Assembly: GCA_964477455.1 (NCBI GenBank)
Contig: CAYZHG010000084.1
Coordinates: 1 to 29,181, forward strand
DNA from: CAIOJG01 sp964477455
GTDB taxonomy: Bacteria > Patescibacteriota > Patescibacteriia > Magasanikbacterales > GWA2-37-8
Length of the DNA: 29,181 bases
Direction: 5' to 3'
Shown: positions 8,472-14,599 of the stretch, piece after piece
Position numbering within the stretch: the first letter of the stretch is position 1
Layout of the letters: each line of letters begins with the position of its first letter
Translations under genes and position numbers: made by a program
The notes under the pieces: model-generated
Told to the model about the DNA's origin: nothing
Database searches by the model: none
What the model saw: only the letters and a program-made list of their open reading frames with translations

Positions 8472-8741
8472 CTATTTGCCGCAATGTCGACAGACCGGCG
8501 GACTGGTAGAAAACCAGACCCACAAAAAAAACTGTCCGAAATTGGCGGCAATCATTGACCAGATTATGCCAACGGCTTCCCCGTTGGTAGTCTCGATTTT
8601 GCCTGGACCGTCCAGGCTGATGCAAATCGCAAATGAGCTAAAAATGGTTGCCACCACCATGGCAGCGGAAATTTTTTTCCCCCGCCATGTTATAACTAGA
8701 GTAGCAATGGCCAAGATGGCCATAAATACAAAACGATTCAC
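8472..8741 (-). CDS. small three-helix membrane protein, hypothetical
   Basis: The family is not recognised. The 89-residue product has three hydrophobic segments: about residues 4-18 (FVFMAILAIATLVIT), 24-43 (AAMVVATIFSSFAIC) and 57-76 (AVGIIWSMIAANFGQFFLWV). It ends in a short cysteine motif, CRHCGK. The GTG start at 8741 is chosen because a perfect AGGAGG (8752-8747) lies five bases upstream; the next ATG is too far away. Codon choice is mixed, with more G/C than in the flanking genes. The DNA encoding it contains at least five perfect hairpins of 5-7 pairs. A 92-codon frame on the opposite strand has no ribosome site and is judged a shadow. Confidence 0.62.
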   Translation of the reverse strand: MNRFVFMAILAIATLVITWRGKKISAAMVVATIFSSFAICISLDGPGKIETTNGEAVGIIWSMIAANFGQFFLWVWFSTSPPVCRHCGK

Positions 8742-8746
8742 CGGAA

Positions 8747-8752
8747 CCTCCT
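8747..8752 (-). promoter_or_regulatory. perfect Shine-Dalgarno AGGAGG of the 8472-8741 gene
   Basis: AGGAGG stands five bases before the GTG at 8741. It decides the start and is unusual in a window where nearly all genes lack such a site. A TGGCG/CGCCA hairpin (8757-8771) lies immediately upstream of it. Confidence 0.65.
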
Positions 8753-8771
8753 AAAATGGCGCATGACGCCA

Positions 8772-9084
8772 GTAATTACCAAAAAAATAGATACCCGATT
8801 CTATTGAGACTACTCAACAAAATCCGATATCTGTCTTTTGATTTGTAAAGAACGAAAAACTCCCCCGTTTAGAGAGAGTTTATATAAAAATATTGTCTAC
8901 AAATAACCTTCCTATCCACTTGTCTCTCTCTAAAAAGCAAGCGGTAAGTACGATTTGGGTATTTGTATTATTTTTTAAATAACTAAGCACTATACTACTT
9001 TAGAGTAACTTTGTCAAGGTAATTGAATGATAAAATCACAATAAAACCATTAAATTAGCCAAAATACCCTGTGCATACCCTCAC
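8772..9084. other. gene-free stretch with competing hairpins upstream of secE
   Basis: No credible gene is seen in this stretch. It contains TTGAG/CTCAA (8804-8817). AAACTC (8857-8862) can pair with GAGTTT (8876-8881). The overlapping 11-base perfect inverted repeat TTTAGAGAGAG (8868-8878) / CTCTCTCTAAA (8924-8934) would exclude that pairing. An AT-only hairpin TTATTT/AAATAA with a T-run lies near 8966-8980. These could be parts of a small regulatory RNA or an old attenuator, but no promoter reading into them is convincing. Confidence 0.35.
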
Positions 9085-9113
9085 TTGACTTTTAGCGGTT
9101 ATACTGGTATATT
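9085..9113 (+). promoter_or_regulatory. strong sigma70-type promoter of secE-nusG-rplK
   Basis: TTGACT (9085-9090), 17 bases, TATATT (9108-9113), with TG one base upstream of the -10 (extended -10). The expected start is near 9120, about 67 bases before secE. Confidence 0.85.
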
Positions 9114-9121
9114 ATCCAAGT

Positions 9122-9143
9122 AAAGCAGCCACGAGGCTGTTTT
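9122..9143 (+). promoter_or_regulatory. 5'-leader hairpin of the secE operon
   Basis: AAAGCAGCC (9122-9130), loop ACGA, GGCTGTTTT (9135-9143) forms a nine-pair stem with one G-U, right at the predicted transcript 5' end, followed by AAAAAAC. It could be a 5' stabiliser or a weak attenuator; the T-run is short and lies in the stem. Confidence 0.5.
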
Positions 9144-9186
9144 AAAAAACCAAAAATATTCATTTTGGCTAATATTAGGCAAATTT

Positions 9187-9381
9187 ATGAAAATTGTAGA
9201 ATCTATAAAAAACTATCTTTTCGGCTCATATGTCGAAATGACTAAAGTAACTTGGCCAACCAAACAACAAACAATAAATTACAGTTTGTTGGTCGTTGGA
9301 TTAAGTGTCGGCACAGCGTTATTTTTTGTAGTTTTAGACTTTGTCTTCAACTACGGCATTGAACAAATTATTACTCGTTAA
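9187..9381 (+). CDS. secE: preprotein translocase subunit SecE
   Basis: This is the small clamp subunit of the SecYEG channel. The 64-residue protein has an amphipathic N-terminal helix with the conserved EMTKVTWPTKQQT motif near residues 17-29. One membrane helix follows at about 33-54 (SLLVVGLSVGTALFFVVLDF). Length and layout match the minimal single-helix SecE of most bacteria. It is first in secE-nusG-rplK, directly behind a strong promoter and leader hairpin. There is no real Shine-Dalgarno. secG is also in this window, at 26771. Confidence 0.95.
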   Translation: MKIVESIKNYLFGSYVEMTKVTWPTKQQTINYSLLVVGLSVGTALFFVVLDFVFNYGIEQIITR

Positions 9382-9385
9382 TTAT

Positions 9386-9391
9386 AGGAGG
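9386..9391 (+). promoter_or_regulatory. Shine-Dalgarno of nusG
   Basis: A perfect AGGAGG lies five bases before the nusG ATG, the same spacing as in the small membrane gene at 8741. Most other genes in the window have no such site. Confidence 0.8.
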
Positions 9392-9396
9392 AAAAT

Positions 9397-9942
9397 ATGG
9401 CAAAACAAACCCTAAACCTAGGACGCCGCTGGTATGTATTACATACATATAGTGGTTACGAAGAAAACGTAAAACGCAATTTGGAACAACGTGTAGAATC
9501 TTTCATGATGGGAGATAAAATCTTCAATGTATTAGTTCCAAAAGAGCAAAAAATTAAAATCAAAAATGGAAAACGTACAACTTTGGAAGAAAAAATCTTC
9601 CCTGGATATGTGTTAGTAGAAATGATTGTTACCGATGACAGTTGGTATGTAGTGCGCAACACTCCAAACGTAACTGGCTTTATCGGATCCGGTACTACCC
9701 CAACCCCAATCGATCAAAAAGAAGTTGAAAAACTATTGAAACGCACTTCGGCTGTTGCTTCACAACACAAAATTGATGTGGAAGTAAACGATGTAGTTCG
9801 TATCAATGACGGACCTTTCAAGAATTTTGAAGGCAAAGTTTCTCATGTTGATTCAGAACGTGGCAAAATCAAAGTGATGGTTACCATGTTTGGTCGTGAG
9901 ACTCCAGTTGAGCTCGACGCTTTACAAGTTAAGAAAATTTAG
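9397..9942 (+). CDS. nusG: transcription termination/antitermination protein NusG
   Basis: NusG binds RNA polymerase at the clamp, promotes processivity and links it to Rho or the ribosome. The 181-residue product has the NGN domain at the N-terminus (WYVLHTYSGYEENVKRNLEQ, then EEKIFPGYVLVEM and VRNTPNVTGFIG). The KOW domain is at the C-terminus (VNDVVRINDGPFKNFEGKVS, ending in FGRETPVELDALQVKKI). Length is typical. It follows secE by 15 bases in the usual bacterial order and has the clearest ribosome site in the window. Confidence 0.97.
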   Translation: MAKQTLNLGRRWYVLHTYSGYEENVKRNLEQRVESFMMGDKIFNVLVPKEQKIKIKNGKRTTLEEKIFPGYVLVEMIVTDDSWYVVRNTPNVTGFIGSGTTPTPIDQKEVEKLLKRTSAVASQHKIDVEVNDVVRINDGPFKNFEGKVSHVDSERGKIKVMVTMFGRETPVELDALQVKKI

Positions 9943-9988
9943 GTAATATAATGCAAACAACGGTGGCCTTCACTGGCGCTTCTCACTG

Positions 9989-10016
9989 ATTGTCATTTCC
10001 ATGCAAACGGGAATCT
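9989..10016. repeat. dispersed palindromic repeat, copy 2
   Basis: This copy is 24/28 identical to 7521-7548, with compensating arm changes: ATTTCC pairs here with GGGAAT through a T-G position. It lies inside the nusG-rplK spacer, so it is transcribed with the operon and ends 16 bases before rplK. Confidence 0.6.
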
Positions 10017-10032
10017 AATAAATAACTAATAT

Positions 10033-10458
10033 ATGGCAAAAAAAGTTTTAACCCAAATCAAATTACAGATTCAGGGTGGAGCAGCTAACCCTGCGCCTCC
10101 GGTTGGTCCAGCGCTTGGTCAGCACGGTGTAAACATCCAAGGTTTCTGTAAAGAATTCAACGACAAAACACAAGACAGAAAAGGCGAAGTTGTACCAGTT
10201 ATCATTACTGTCTACGCCGATCGCAGTTTCAGTTTCATCATGAAGATTGCTCCAATGTCGGAGTTGATCAAAAAAGAAGCTGGGATTGCAAAAGGTTCTG
10301 CTAAACCATTGCAAGAAAAAGTTGGCAAATTGAGCAAGGCACAAGTTAAATCGATTGCCGAGAAAAAAATGCCTGACTTGAATGCAAATAGTTTAGAAGC
10401 AGCAATGAGATTGGTAGAAGGAACTGCCAAACAAATGGGTGTTACTATCGAAGGATAA
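10033..10458 (+). CDS. rplK: 50S ribosomal protein L11
   Basis: uL11 forms the GTPase-associated centre with 23S rRNA helices 43/44. The 141-residue product shows the N-terminal signature KLQIQGGAANPAPPVGPALG with GQHGVNIQGFCKEFN, and the C-terminal RNA-binding domain (LKKEAG-type stretch LIKKEAGIAKGSAKP, ending MRLVEGTAKQMGVTIEG). The ATG at 10033 gives the standard N-terminus MAKKV. No Shine-Dalgarno is visible. It is the third gene of the secE operon and is followed at once by a terminator instead of the usual rplA. Confidence 0.97.
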   Translation: MAKKVLTQIKLQIQGGAANPAPPVGPALGQHGVNIQGFCKEFNDKTQDRKGEVVPVIITVYADRSFSFIMKIAPMSELIKKEAGIAKGSAKPLQEKVGKLSKAQVKSIAEKKMPDLNANSLEAAMRLVEGTAKQMGVTIEG

Positions 10459-10473
10459 TAATCAAACAAAATT

Positions 10474-10507
10474 AAAAAGAGCCTCGATTATATCGAAGCT
10501 CTTTTTT
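10474..10507 (+). terminator. bidirectional terminator between rplK and the FTR1 gene
   Basis: AAAAAGAGC, with inner TCGA, pairs with TCGA and GCTCTTTTT (10498-10506), followed by more T. A-runs on the left let it serve the convergent FTR1 gene too. Confidence 0.88.
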
Positions 10508-10532
10508 GTTTTATGGATATTAAATAATCGTA

Positions 10533-11249
10533 CTAAATATTTTTAAGATTTCTTTCCTGACGCCAGTGCAAAAAATCATTTTTAAAGAAGATATAAAAAG
10601 CTGGCAAAGCAAATATTAGAGAAAAAACCACTTCCCATTCTTCTCCACTCATCGGTAAAAATTCCAACAACCCCTCACTAAACATTTCTGCTCCCAAAAA
10701 GATCAACATAATTCCCAACAATTTGAAAATATATTTTAATAAATAATGAGAAGCGGCCAAGAAAATAAAATAAGCCGCAAGTAAAGATACCGCCAACCCG
10801 CAAGCGGCAATAAAAATAATTTTGCTAGGCGCAGTCCCAACTTTAGTTAAAATAAAAACCGTTAATTCCACTCCTTCACGCACCACTGACAACAAACTCA
10901 ACAAAAATATTTCTATCCAAGTAGTGCGTTTTTCTACCTGTGTTTTTATATGGGCAGTCACCGAACGATTTTGGTGACTCATCCAGACAATAAAATAACC
11001 AACCAAACCAGCGGCCAGCAACATCATTGTCGCTTCAAAAATTTCTCTACTTTCTTCGCCCAATGTTGAGGCCTCTGAAAAAATAGTAACTCCCAAAAAC
11101 AAACTAATCGCTATACCAAAAATCGCTCCAAGATAAGCTGGTTTTACCAACGATCCCCGTCCGCTTGTTTTTAAAAAAGTAATAATTATTCCAACTATCA
11201 ACCAAGCTTCAAATGATTCTCTAAATGATATTAACAGTATATCCCACAT
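10533..11249 (-). CDS. FTR1/EfeU-family iron permease
   Basis: This is a polytopic membrane protein of 238 residues with about seven hydrophobic segments. It carries the two REXXE motifs that mark the FTR1 family: RESFE at residues 10-14 in the first helix and REGVE at 124-128 in the fourth. In characterised relatives these glutamates carry ferric or ferrous iron across the membrane. No multicopper oxidase, EfeO or EfeB gene is adjacent, so the partner and iron form are unknown. It starts 14 bases after the queA stop and is probably cotranscribed with it. It ends at the shared terminator with rplK. Confidence 0.85.
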   Translation of the reverse strand: MWDILLISFRESFEAWLIVGIIITFLKTSGRGSLVKPAYLGAIFGIAISLFLGVTIFSEASTLGEESREIFEATMMLLAAGLVGYFIVWMSHQNRSVTAHIKTQVEKRTTWIEIFLLSLLSVVREGVELTVFILTKVGTAPSKIIFIAACGLAVSLLAAYFIFLAASHYLLKYIFKLLGIMLIFLGAEMFSEGLLEFLPMSGEEWEVVFSLIFALPAFYIFFKNDFLHWRQERNLKNI

Positions 11250-11263
11250 AAAAAATTACTTTG

Positions 11264-12361
11264 TTATTTAATTAACATTGCATCACCAAAACTGAAAAAA
11301 CGATATTTTTCATCTACCGCTTCTTTATAGCATTCTAGTGTAAATTCACGACTTCCAGCAAAAGCACTCACCAACATCAATAAAGTTGATTTTGGTAAAT
11401 GAAAATTTGTAATCATCGCATCGATAATTTTAAAATCAAAACCTGGTTTAATAAAAATATTTACATCCCCTTGCCATGGACAAACTACATTTCCTTCTAA
11501 ACCTTGGGCAATCCCCTCCAGCGTTCGCACGGTAGTTGTACCAACCGCTATGACACGTCGTCCTTCTGCTTTGGCATTGTTTATAGTATGAACATTTTTA
11601 TCGGAAAGTTCTACCCATTCACTGTGCATTTTATGTTCTTCAATGTTGTCCGTTTTTACCGGCAAAAATGTTCCAAGACCAACATGCAAAGTTAATTCAG
11701 CAAATTCCACGCCTTTATTTTTTAATTTCTCAATTAATTCCGGAGTAAAATGAAACCCAGCGGTTGGTGCCGCTACCGAACCTTCGGCTATGGCATATAC
11801 CGTCTGATAACGATTTTCCAATCCAACAAATTTATCGGATTTAATATATGGCGGTGTTGGCACTTCACCATATTTATTCGCTTTAGCGCGAACTTCTACA
11901 TCCCCTTCATTAAATTGCAACAAAACTGTTCCATCCAATTCTTTGGTAATTACTTCAGCAACAAAATCCTTCGCGAACACAACTTTCATTCCTAAACGTA
12001 ATTTTTTACCTGGTTTAGCCAGCGCTTTCCAAACTCCAAAATTTTCCATCGGACGTACTAAAAATATTTCCACTTTAGTGGCGTTCAAAATATGATCCGT
12101 TACTTGAGTCGGAATTTTGATACCGACGGTTTTTTCATCCAACAACAACTCGCCATGCAGTCTAGCTTTAAAAACCTTGGAATTATTCCAAACTAAAACA
12201 TCACCAGATTGTAAATAATTTAAAATATCGTAAAAATGCTCATGCTTAAAACTTTTATTGTTTTTATCAATCACCATCAAACGCGAAGAATCGCGCGGCT
12301 CCACTGGAGTCTGTGCAATAAGTTCAACTGGTAAATTATAATCAAAATCAGTTGTTTTCAT
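11264..12361 (-). CDS. queA: S-adenosylmethionine:tRNA ribosyltransferase-isomerase
   Basis: QueA transfers and isomerises the ribosyl group of SAM onto preQ1 in tRNA, making epoxyqueuosine at wobble position 34. The 365-residue protein matches the family length and begins MKTTDFDYNLPVELIAQTPV. Further signatures are DSSRLMVID, VWNNSKVFKARL, SVAAPTAGFHFTPEL, LTLHVGLGTFLPVK, GTTTVRTLE and NFHLPKSTLLMLVSAFAG. No tgt or other queuosine gene is in view; preQ1 or a precursor may be salvaged. It lies behind a 107-base spacer with three abutting hairpins and precedes the iron permease. Confidence 0.96.
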   Translation of the reverse strand: MKTTDFDYNLPVELIAQTPVEPRDSSRLMVIDKNNKSFKHEHFYDILNYLQSGDVLVWNNSKVFKARLHGELLLDEKTVGIKIPTQVTDHILNATKVEIFLVRPMENFGVWKALAKPGKKLRLGMKVVFAKDFVAEVITKELDGTVLLQFNEGDVEVRAKANKYGEVPTPPYIKSDKFVGLENRYQTVYAIAEGSVAAPTAGFHFTPELIEKLKNKGVEFAELTLHVGLGTFLPVKTDNIEEHKMHSEWVELSDKNVHTINNAKAEGRRVIAVGTTTVRTLEGIAQGLEGNVVCPWQGDVNIFIKPGFDFKIIDAMITNFHLPKSTLLMLVSAFAGSREFTLECYKEAVDEKYRFFSFGDAMLIK

Positions 12362-12379
12362 AATTACTAAAATTGAGAT

Positions 12380-12441
12380 AAGAAATAAAATTTATTTTGT
12401 TTCTTACGAAATTTGACGTAATTTCAAGTTTCGCAAAACTT
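12380..12441. other. three abutting hairpins in the mltG-queA spacer
   Basis: AAGAAATAAAAT pairs with its near-complement (12380-12405, one mismatch). GAAATT/AATTTC spans 12408-12425. AAGTTT/AAACTT spans 12426-12441, with no gap from the second. None has a T-run, so a classical terminator is doubtful. RNA processing or a regulatory leader of queA is possible. Confidence 0.4.
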
Positions 12442-12468
12442 ATAAATTACTAAAGTAGAGTAAAAAAT

Positions 12469-13320
12469 TTAACGTAAATATTTAAATACATTACGATTGT
12501 GTTCTTCCAAAGTTTTGGCATAATGCATTGCTCCATCCGTTCCACTCATAAAATACCAATAATCATTTTTTATCGGATAAATTACCGCTTTAATAGCTGT
12601 AAGGCTTGGGTTACTTATTGGACCAAGTGGCAATCCAGGATATTTGTAAGTATTAAACAAAGAATCAATTGCGCGATCTTTATCCGTAACTCCTGGGTCA
12701 TTTTTACCAGTTATATAATTTACCGTCGCACAAGATTGCAGTGCCCAATTTTTTTGGTAACGTCTCCAAAAAATATCCGCCACAATCCCCATACTATCCG
12801 AAGTCGGCGCCTCTTTTTCAACCACTGATGCCATCGTCAAAATTTCTACCAAACTTTTATTTTGTTTATCAATTTCTGCTCTCATTTCAACTGTTATTTT
12901 TTTATCCAAATTAACAAAAACTTTTTTTATTATGTCTTCTGGTTTAGCATCAGCATAAACACGATAGGTGTCTGGTAAAAAGTAACCCTCGTATGACAAG
13001 TAATTTGATTTATTTTTAAAAAAATAATCCCAAGTAGATGTTGAAAAAGAAGTAAGCTTTGGTGCTAATTCGCCATTGGCTTTATAATTATATGCTGGCT
13101 TGCCTACTAAATCATAAAACTCATCTGGCGATTTAATAATTTTTTTATCCACCCAATCCGCGGCAATCTGTCGCAAATTCCAACCAGGTATAATAGTAAT
13201 ATTTATTTCTGCACGCGGAACAATCACCACTTTTTGAGAACGACTATAATATCGATAACCAAAAACAACAGCAAAAACAAAGGCTACTATAATGAATATT
13301 AATTTGATTTTATAACTCAT
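12469..13320 (-). CDS. mltG: endolytic murein transglycosylase MltG (YceG-like)
   Basis: MltG cuts nascent glycan strands at the outer face of the membrane. The 283-residue protein has one N-terminal membrane anchor (about residues 5-23, IKLIFIIVAFVFAVVFGYR). A LysM-like segment comes next (INITIIPGWNLRQIAADWV). The catalytic domain has EGYFLPDTYRV, ILTMASVVEKEA with the likely catalytic Glu168, LQSCATVNYI, and NTYKYPGLPLGPISNPSLTA. Length is at the short end of the family (about 340 in E. coli). Its ATG overlaps the TGA of the nucleotidyltransferase gene in an ATGA, pointing to coupled translation. Confidence 0.94.
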   Translation of the reverse strand: MSYKIKLIFIIVAFVFAVVFGYRYYSRSQKVVIVPRAEINITIIPGWNLRQIAADWVDKKIIKSPDEFYDLVGKPAYNYKANGELAPKLTSFSTSTWDYFFKNKSNYLSYEGYFLPDTYRVYADAKPEDIIKKVFVNLDKKITVEMRAEIDKQNKSLVEILTMASVVEKEAPTSDSMGIVADIFWRRYQKNWALQSCATVNYITGKNDPGVTDKDRAIDSLFNTYKYPGLPLGPISNPSLTAIKAVIYPIKNDYWYFMSGTDGAMHYAKTLEEHNRNVFKYLR

Positions 13321-14015
13321 GACAAAGGTTTAAAATTTTCATTTGCATTTGTATATTTTTCAATCGTATCGGTTGGATACCACTGTCCATCATGGTGATG
13401 AGCAAACACCACACCTTGAGTCGCCAATTTTTCAAAACAATCTTTTTCAATCATACAAAAGCCATCTGGCAGCATTTTCAACACTTCTGTTTCCAAAATA
13501 TATCCACCGGCGTTATTTAAATTGGACGGCGCCTGCTCCACCGTTGGTTTTTCAATAAACTCCACAATCTTGCCATTCTCCAACCGAGCAATACCATATT
13601 TAGTCACATCTTCGACTGGAAATAATTGCAATGTAACTTTAGCTCCGGTTGTTTGGTGAGTCTCGATAGCACTTGTCCAATCAAAGTCGGCTAGATTGTC
13701 TCCGTTAATAGCCACAAATGTTCCTGCTAAATTTTCGGCCGCCTTTTTGATCGCTCCACCAGTACCTAAGGGCTCTTCTTCAACACAATATTCAATATTC
13801 ACCCCAAAATTACTACCATCACCAAAATAATCTTTTATTTTATCGGCTCGATAACCAATAGATAAAATGATATCTTGTATTCCATGTTTTTTAAAATTCA
13901 AAATAGCATGCTCAATAATTGGCTTACCGCTTATTGGCAATAATGGTTTTGGAGTTTCATTGGTCAATGGGCGAAGTCTTGTACCTAGCCCACCTGCTAA
14001 AATAACGGCTTTCAT
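13317..14015 (-). CDS. sugar-phosphate nucleotidyltransferase
   Basis: This is a 232-residue Rossmann-type nucleotidyltransferase. The N-terminal signature LAGGLGTRLRPLTNETPKP (residues 7-25) binds the NTP. GTGGAIKKAA and INGDNLADFD (metal-binding Asp) follow, then the FIEKP motif. Members make dTDP-glucose, GDP-mannose or MurNAc-1-P-derived UDP sugars; the short length resembles MurU- and mannose-type enzymes, but the substrate cannot be fixed. It is nine bases after the PAP2 gene and overlaps mltG by four bases, which suggests a role in envelope sugar supply. It ends in TGA, which shows TGA is a stop here. Confidence 0.88.
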   Translation of the reverse strand: MKAVILAGGLGTRLRPLTNETPKPLLPISGKPIIEHAILNFKKHGIQDIILSIGYRADKIKDYFGDGSNFGVNIEYCVEEEPLGTGGAIKKAAENLAGTFVAINGDNLADFDWTSAIETHQTTGAKVTLQLFPVEDVTKYGIARLENGKIVEFIEKPTVEQAPSNLNNAGGYILETEVLKMLPDGFCMIEKDCFEKLATQGVVFAHHHDGQWYPTDTIEKYTNANENFKPLS

Positions 14016-14024
14016 ATTTCTAAA

Positions 14025-14558
14025 TTAAATTATCAGATTAAATTTTAAGAAGTAATAACATATAATCGAAATTAAACTTGCCAGACCAAACCCACCGATA
14101 ATATCTAAAGGATAGTGTACACCGGCATATACTCTCCCCCAACCTGTCCAAATTGCCAATGGCAACAAACCCCAAGCCGTCGGAAAATCAAAAACTAATG
14201 CTAATAGAAATATTAAAAAAGCACCTAGAGCATGGTCCGAGGGAAAAGATTTCCAACTAGATGCTGGCCAAAATAAGATCTTAATTTCTGGAAAACGCAA
14301 ACGCGGTCGTGGTTCTTGCACATAAAATCCGATAATATTACTTGCAATCAATCCAACAGCTGAGCAAACAAAAAAGGTTAATATTGGTAAATACATGGCA
14401 AACTTATTGCCAAAATTCAAAATTAAACTAATAGTAATATACCAACCTGCCATTCCAAATACCACCCATTCCGCTCCTGCACGCCCAAAAGTATCCAAAA
14501 TACGGCTTTTACCAGTCTTGGCATTAATCTTCAAAAATAGACTTTCATTCATATTCAT
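14025..14558 (-). CDS. PAP2-superfamily membrane phosphatase
   Basis: This is a 177-residue membrane phosphatase of the PAP2 family, with about five helices. The three phosphatase motifs are visible: EPRPRLR (motif 1, without the usual upstream Lys), PSDHALGAF (motif 2, Asp in place of Gly) and GRVYAGVHYPLDIIGG (motif 3, catalytic His and Asp). Family members hydrolyse lipid pyrophosphates such as undecaprenyl diphosphate, which fits the nearby mltG and nucleotidyltransferase, but the substrate is inferred. The ATG at 14558 is only a few bases from the predicted transcript start, so the mRNA may be nearly leaderless; the next Met, at codon 3, is an alternative. Confidence 0.85.
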   Translation of the reverse strand: MNMNESLFLKINAKTGKSRILDTFGRAGAEWVVFGMAGWYITISLILNFGNKFAMYLPILTFFVCSAVGLIASNIIGFYVQEPRPRLRFPEIKILFWPASSWKSFPSDHALGAFLIFLLALVFDFPTAWGLLPLAIWTGWGRVYAGVHYPLDIIGGFGLASLISIICYYFLKFNLII

Positions 14559-14567
14559 AGTGGCGTA

Positions 14568-14596
14568 ATTCTACCAATTTTTTAGCCAACTGGCAA
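14568..14596 (-). promoter_or_regulatory. promoter of the PAP2-mltG operon
   Basis: On the minus strand TTGCCA (14596-14591), 17 bases, TAGAAT (14573-14568). The start would fall near 14561, leaving a leader of only about three bases. Its -35 is three bases from that of the divergent tRNA promoter. Confidence 0.7.
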
Positions 14597-14599
14597 CCC

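Larger units (their letters stand above)
7633..8771. other. GC-richer, hairpin-dense island between gyrB and secE
   Basis: This stretch differs from both neighbours in base composition, codon usage and structure. I find perfect short hairpins at 7992-8016 (9 pairs), 8120-8135 (6), 8141-8156 (5), 8177-8189 (5), 8226-8239 (5), 8300-8317 (6, nested inside a 7-pair stem 8284-8290/8326-8332), 8437-8455 (7), 8503-8517 (5), 8569-8587 (7), 8601-8617 (7), 8649-8664 (5), 8707-8723 (6) and 8757-8771 (5). Loops are mostly three to seven bases. By a rough random expectation, stems of six or more pairs are several-fold too frequent. It contains up to three small minus-strand genes. No transposase, integrase, flanking direct repeat or attachment site was seen. 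Confidence 0.6.

Noticed and set aside
8415..8530. RNase P RNA-like 5' end: a P3-like hairpin followed by GAGGAAGGAAAGTCC on the plus strand.
   Set aside because: The other universally conserved segments (AACCGCC-type region, GGTAAGGGTGAAA-type region, and the terminal ACAGAA...GGCTTA) are absent within 500 bases, and the region is better explained by the minus-strand gene at 8472-8741.
8476..8754. A 92-codon plus-strand frame over the small membrane protein gene.
   Set aside because: It has no Shine-Dalgarno or promoter; the minus strand has AGGAGG at ideal distance and a coherent three-helix product.
9054..9173. A 12-base inverted repeat ATTAGCCAAAAT (9054-9065) / ATTTTGGCTAAT (9162-9173) around the secE promoter.
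   Set aside because: A pair of this length at about 100 bases is not very unlikely by chance in a window this size, and the left arm lies upstream of the promoter so it cannot fold in the mRNA.
12362..12468. Possible preQ1 riboswitch ahead of queA.
   Set aside because: The spacer lacks the GC stem, the A-rich tail pairing and the conserved loop bases of known preQ1 classes; only AT-rich palindromes are present.
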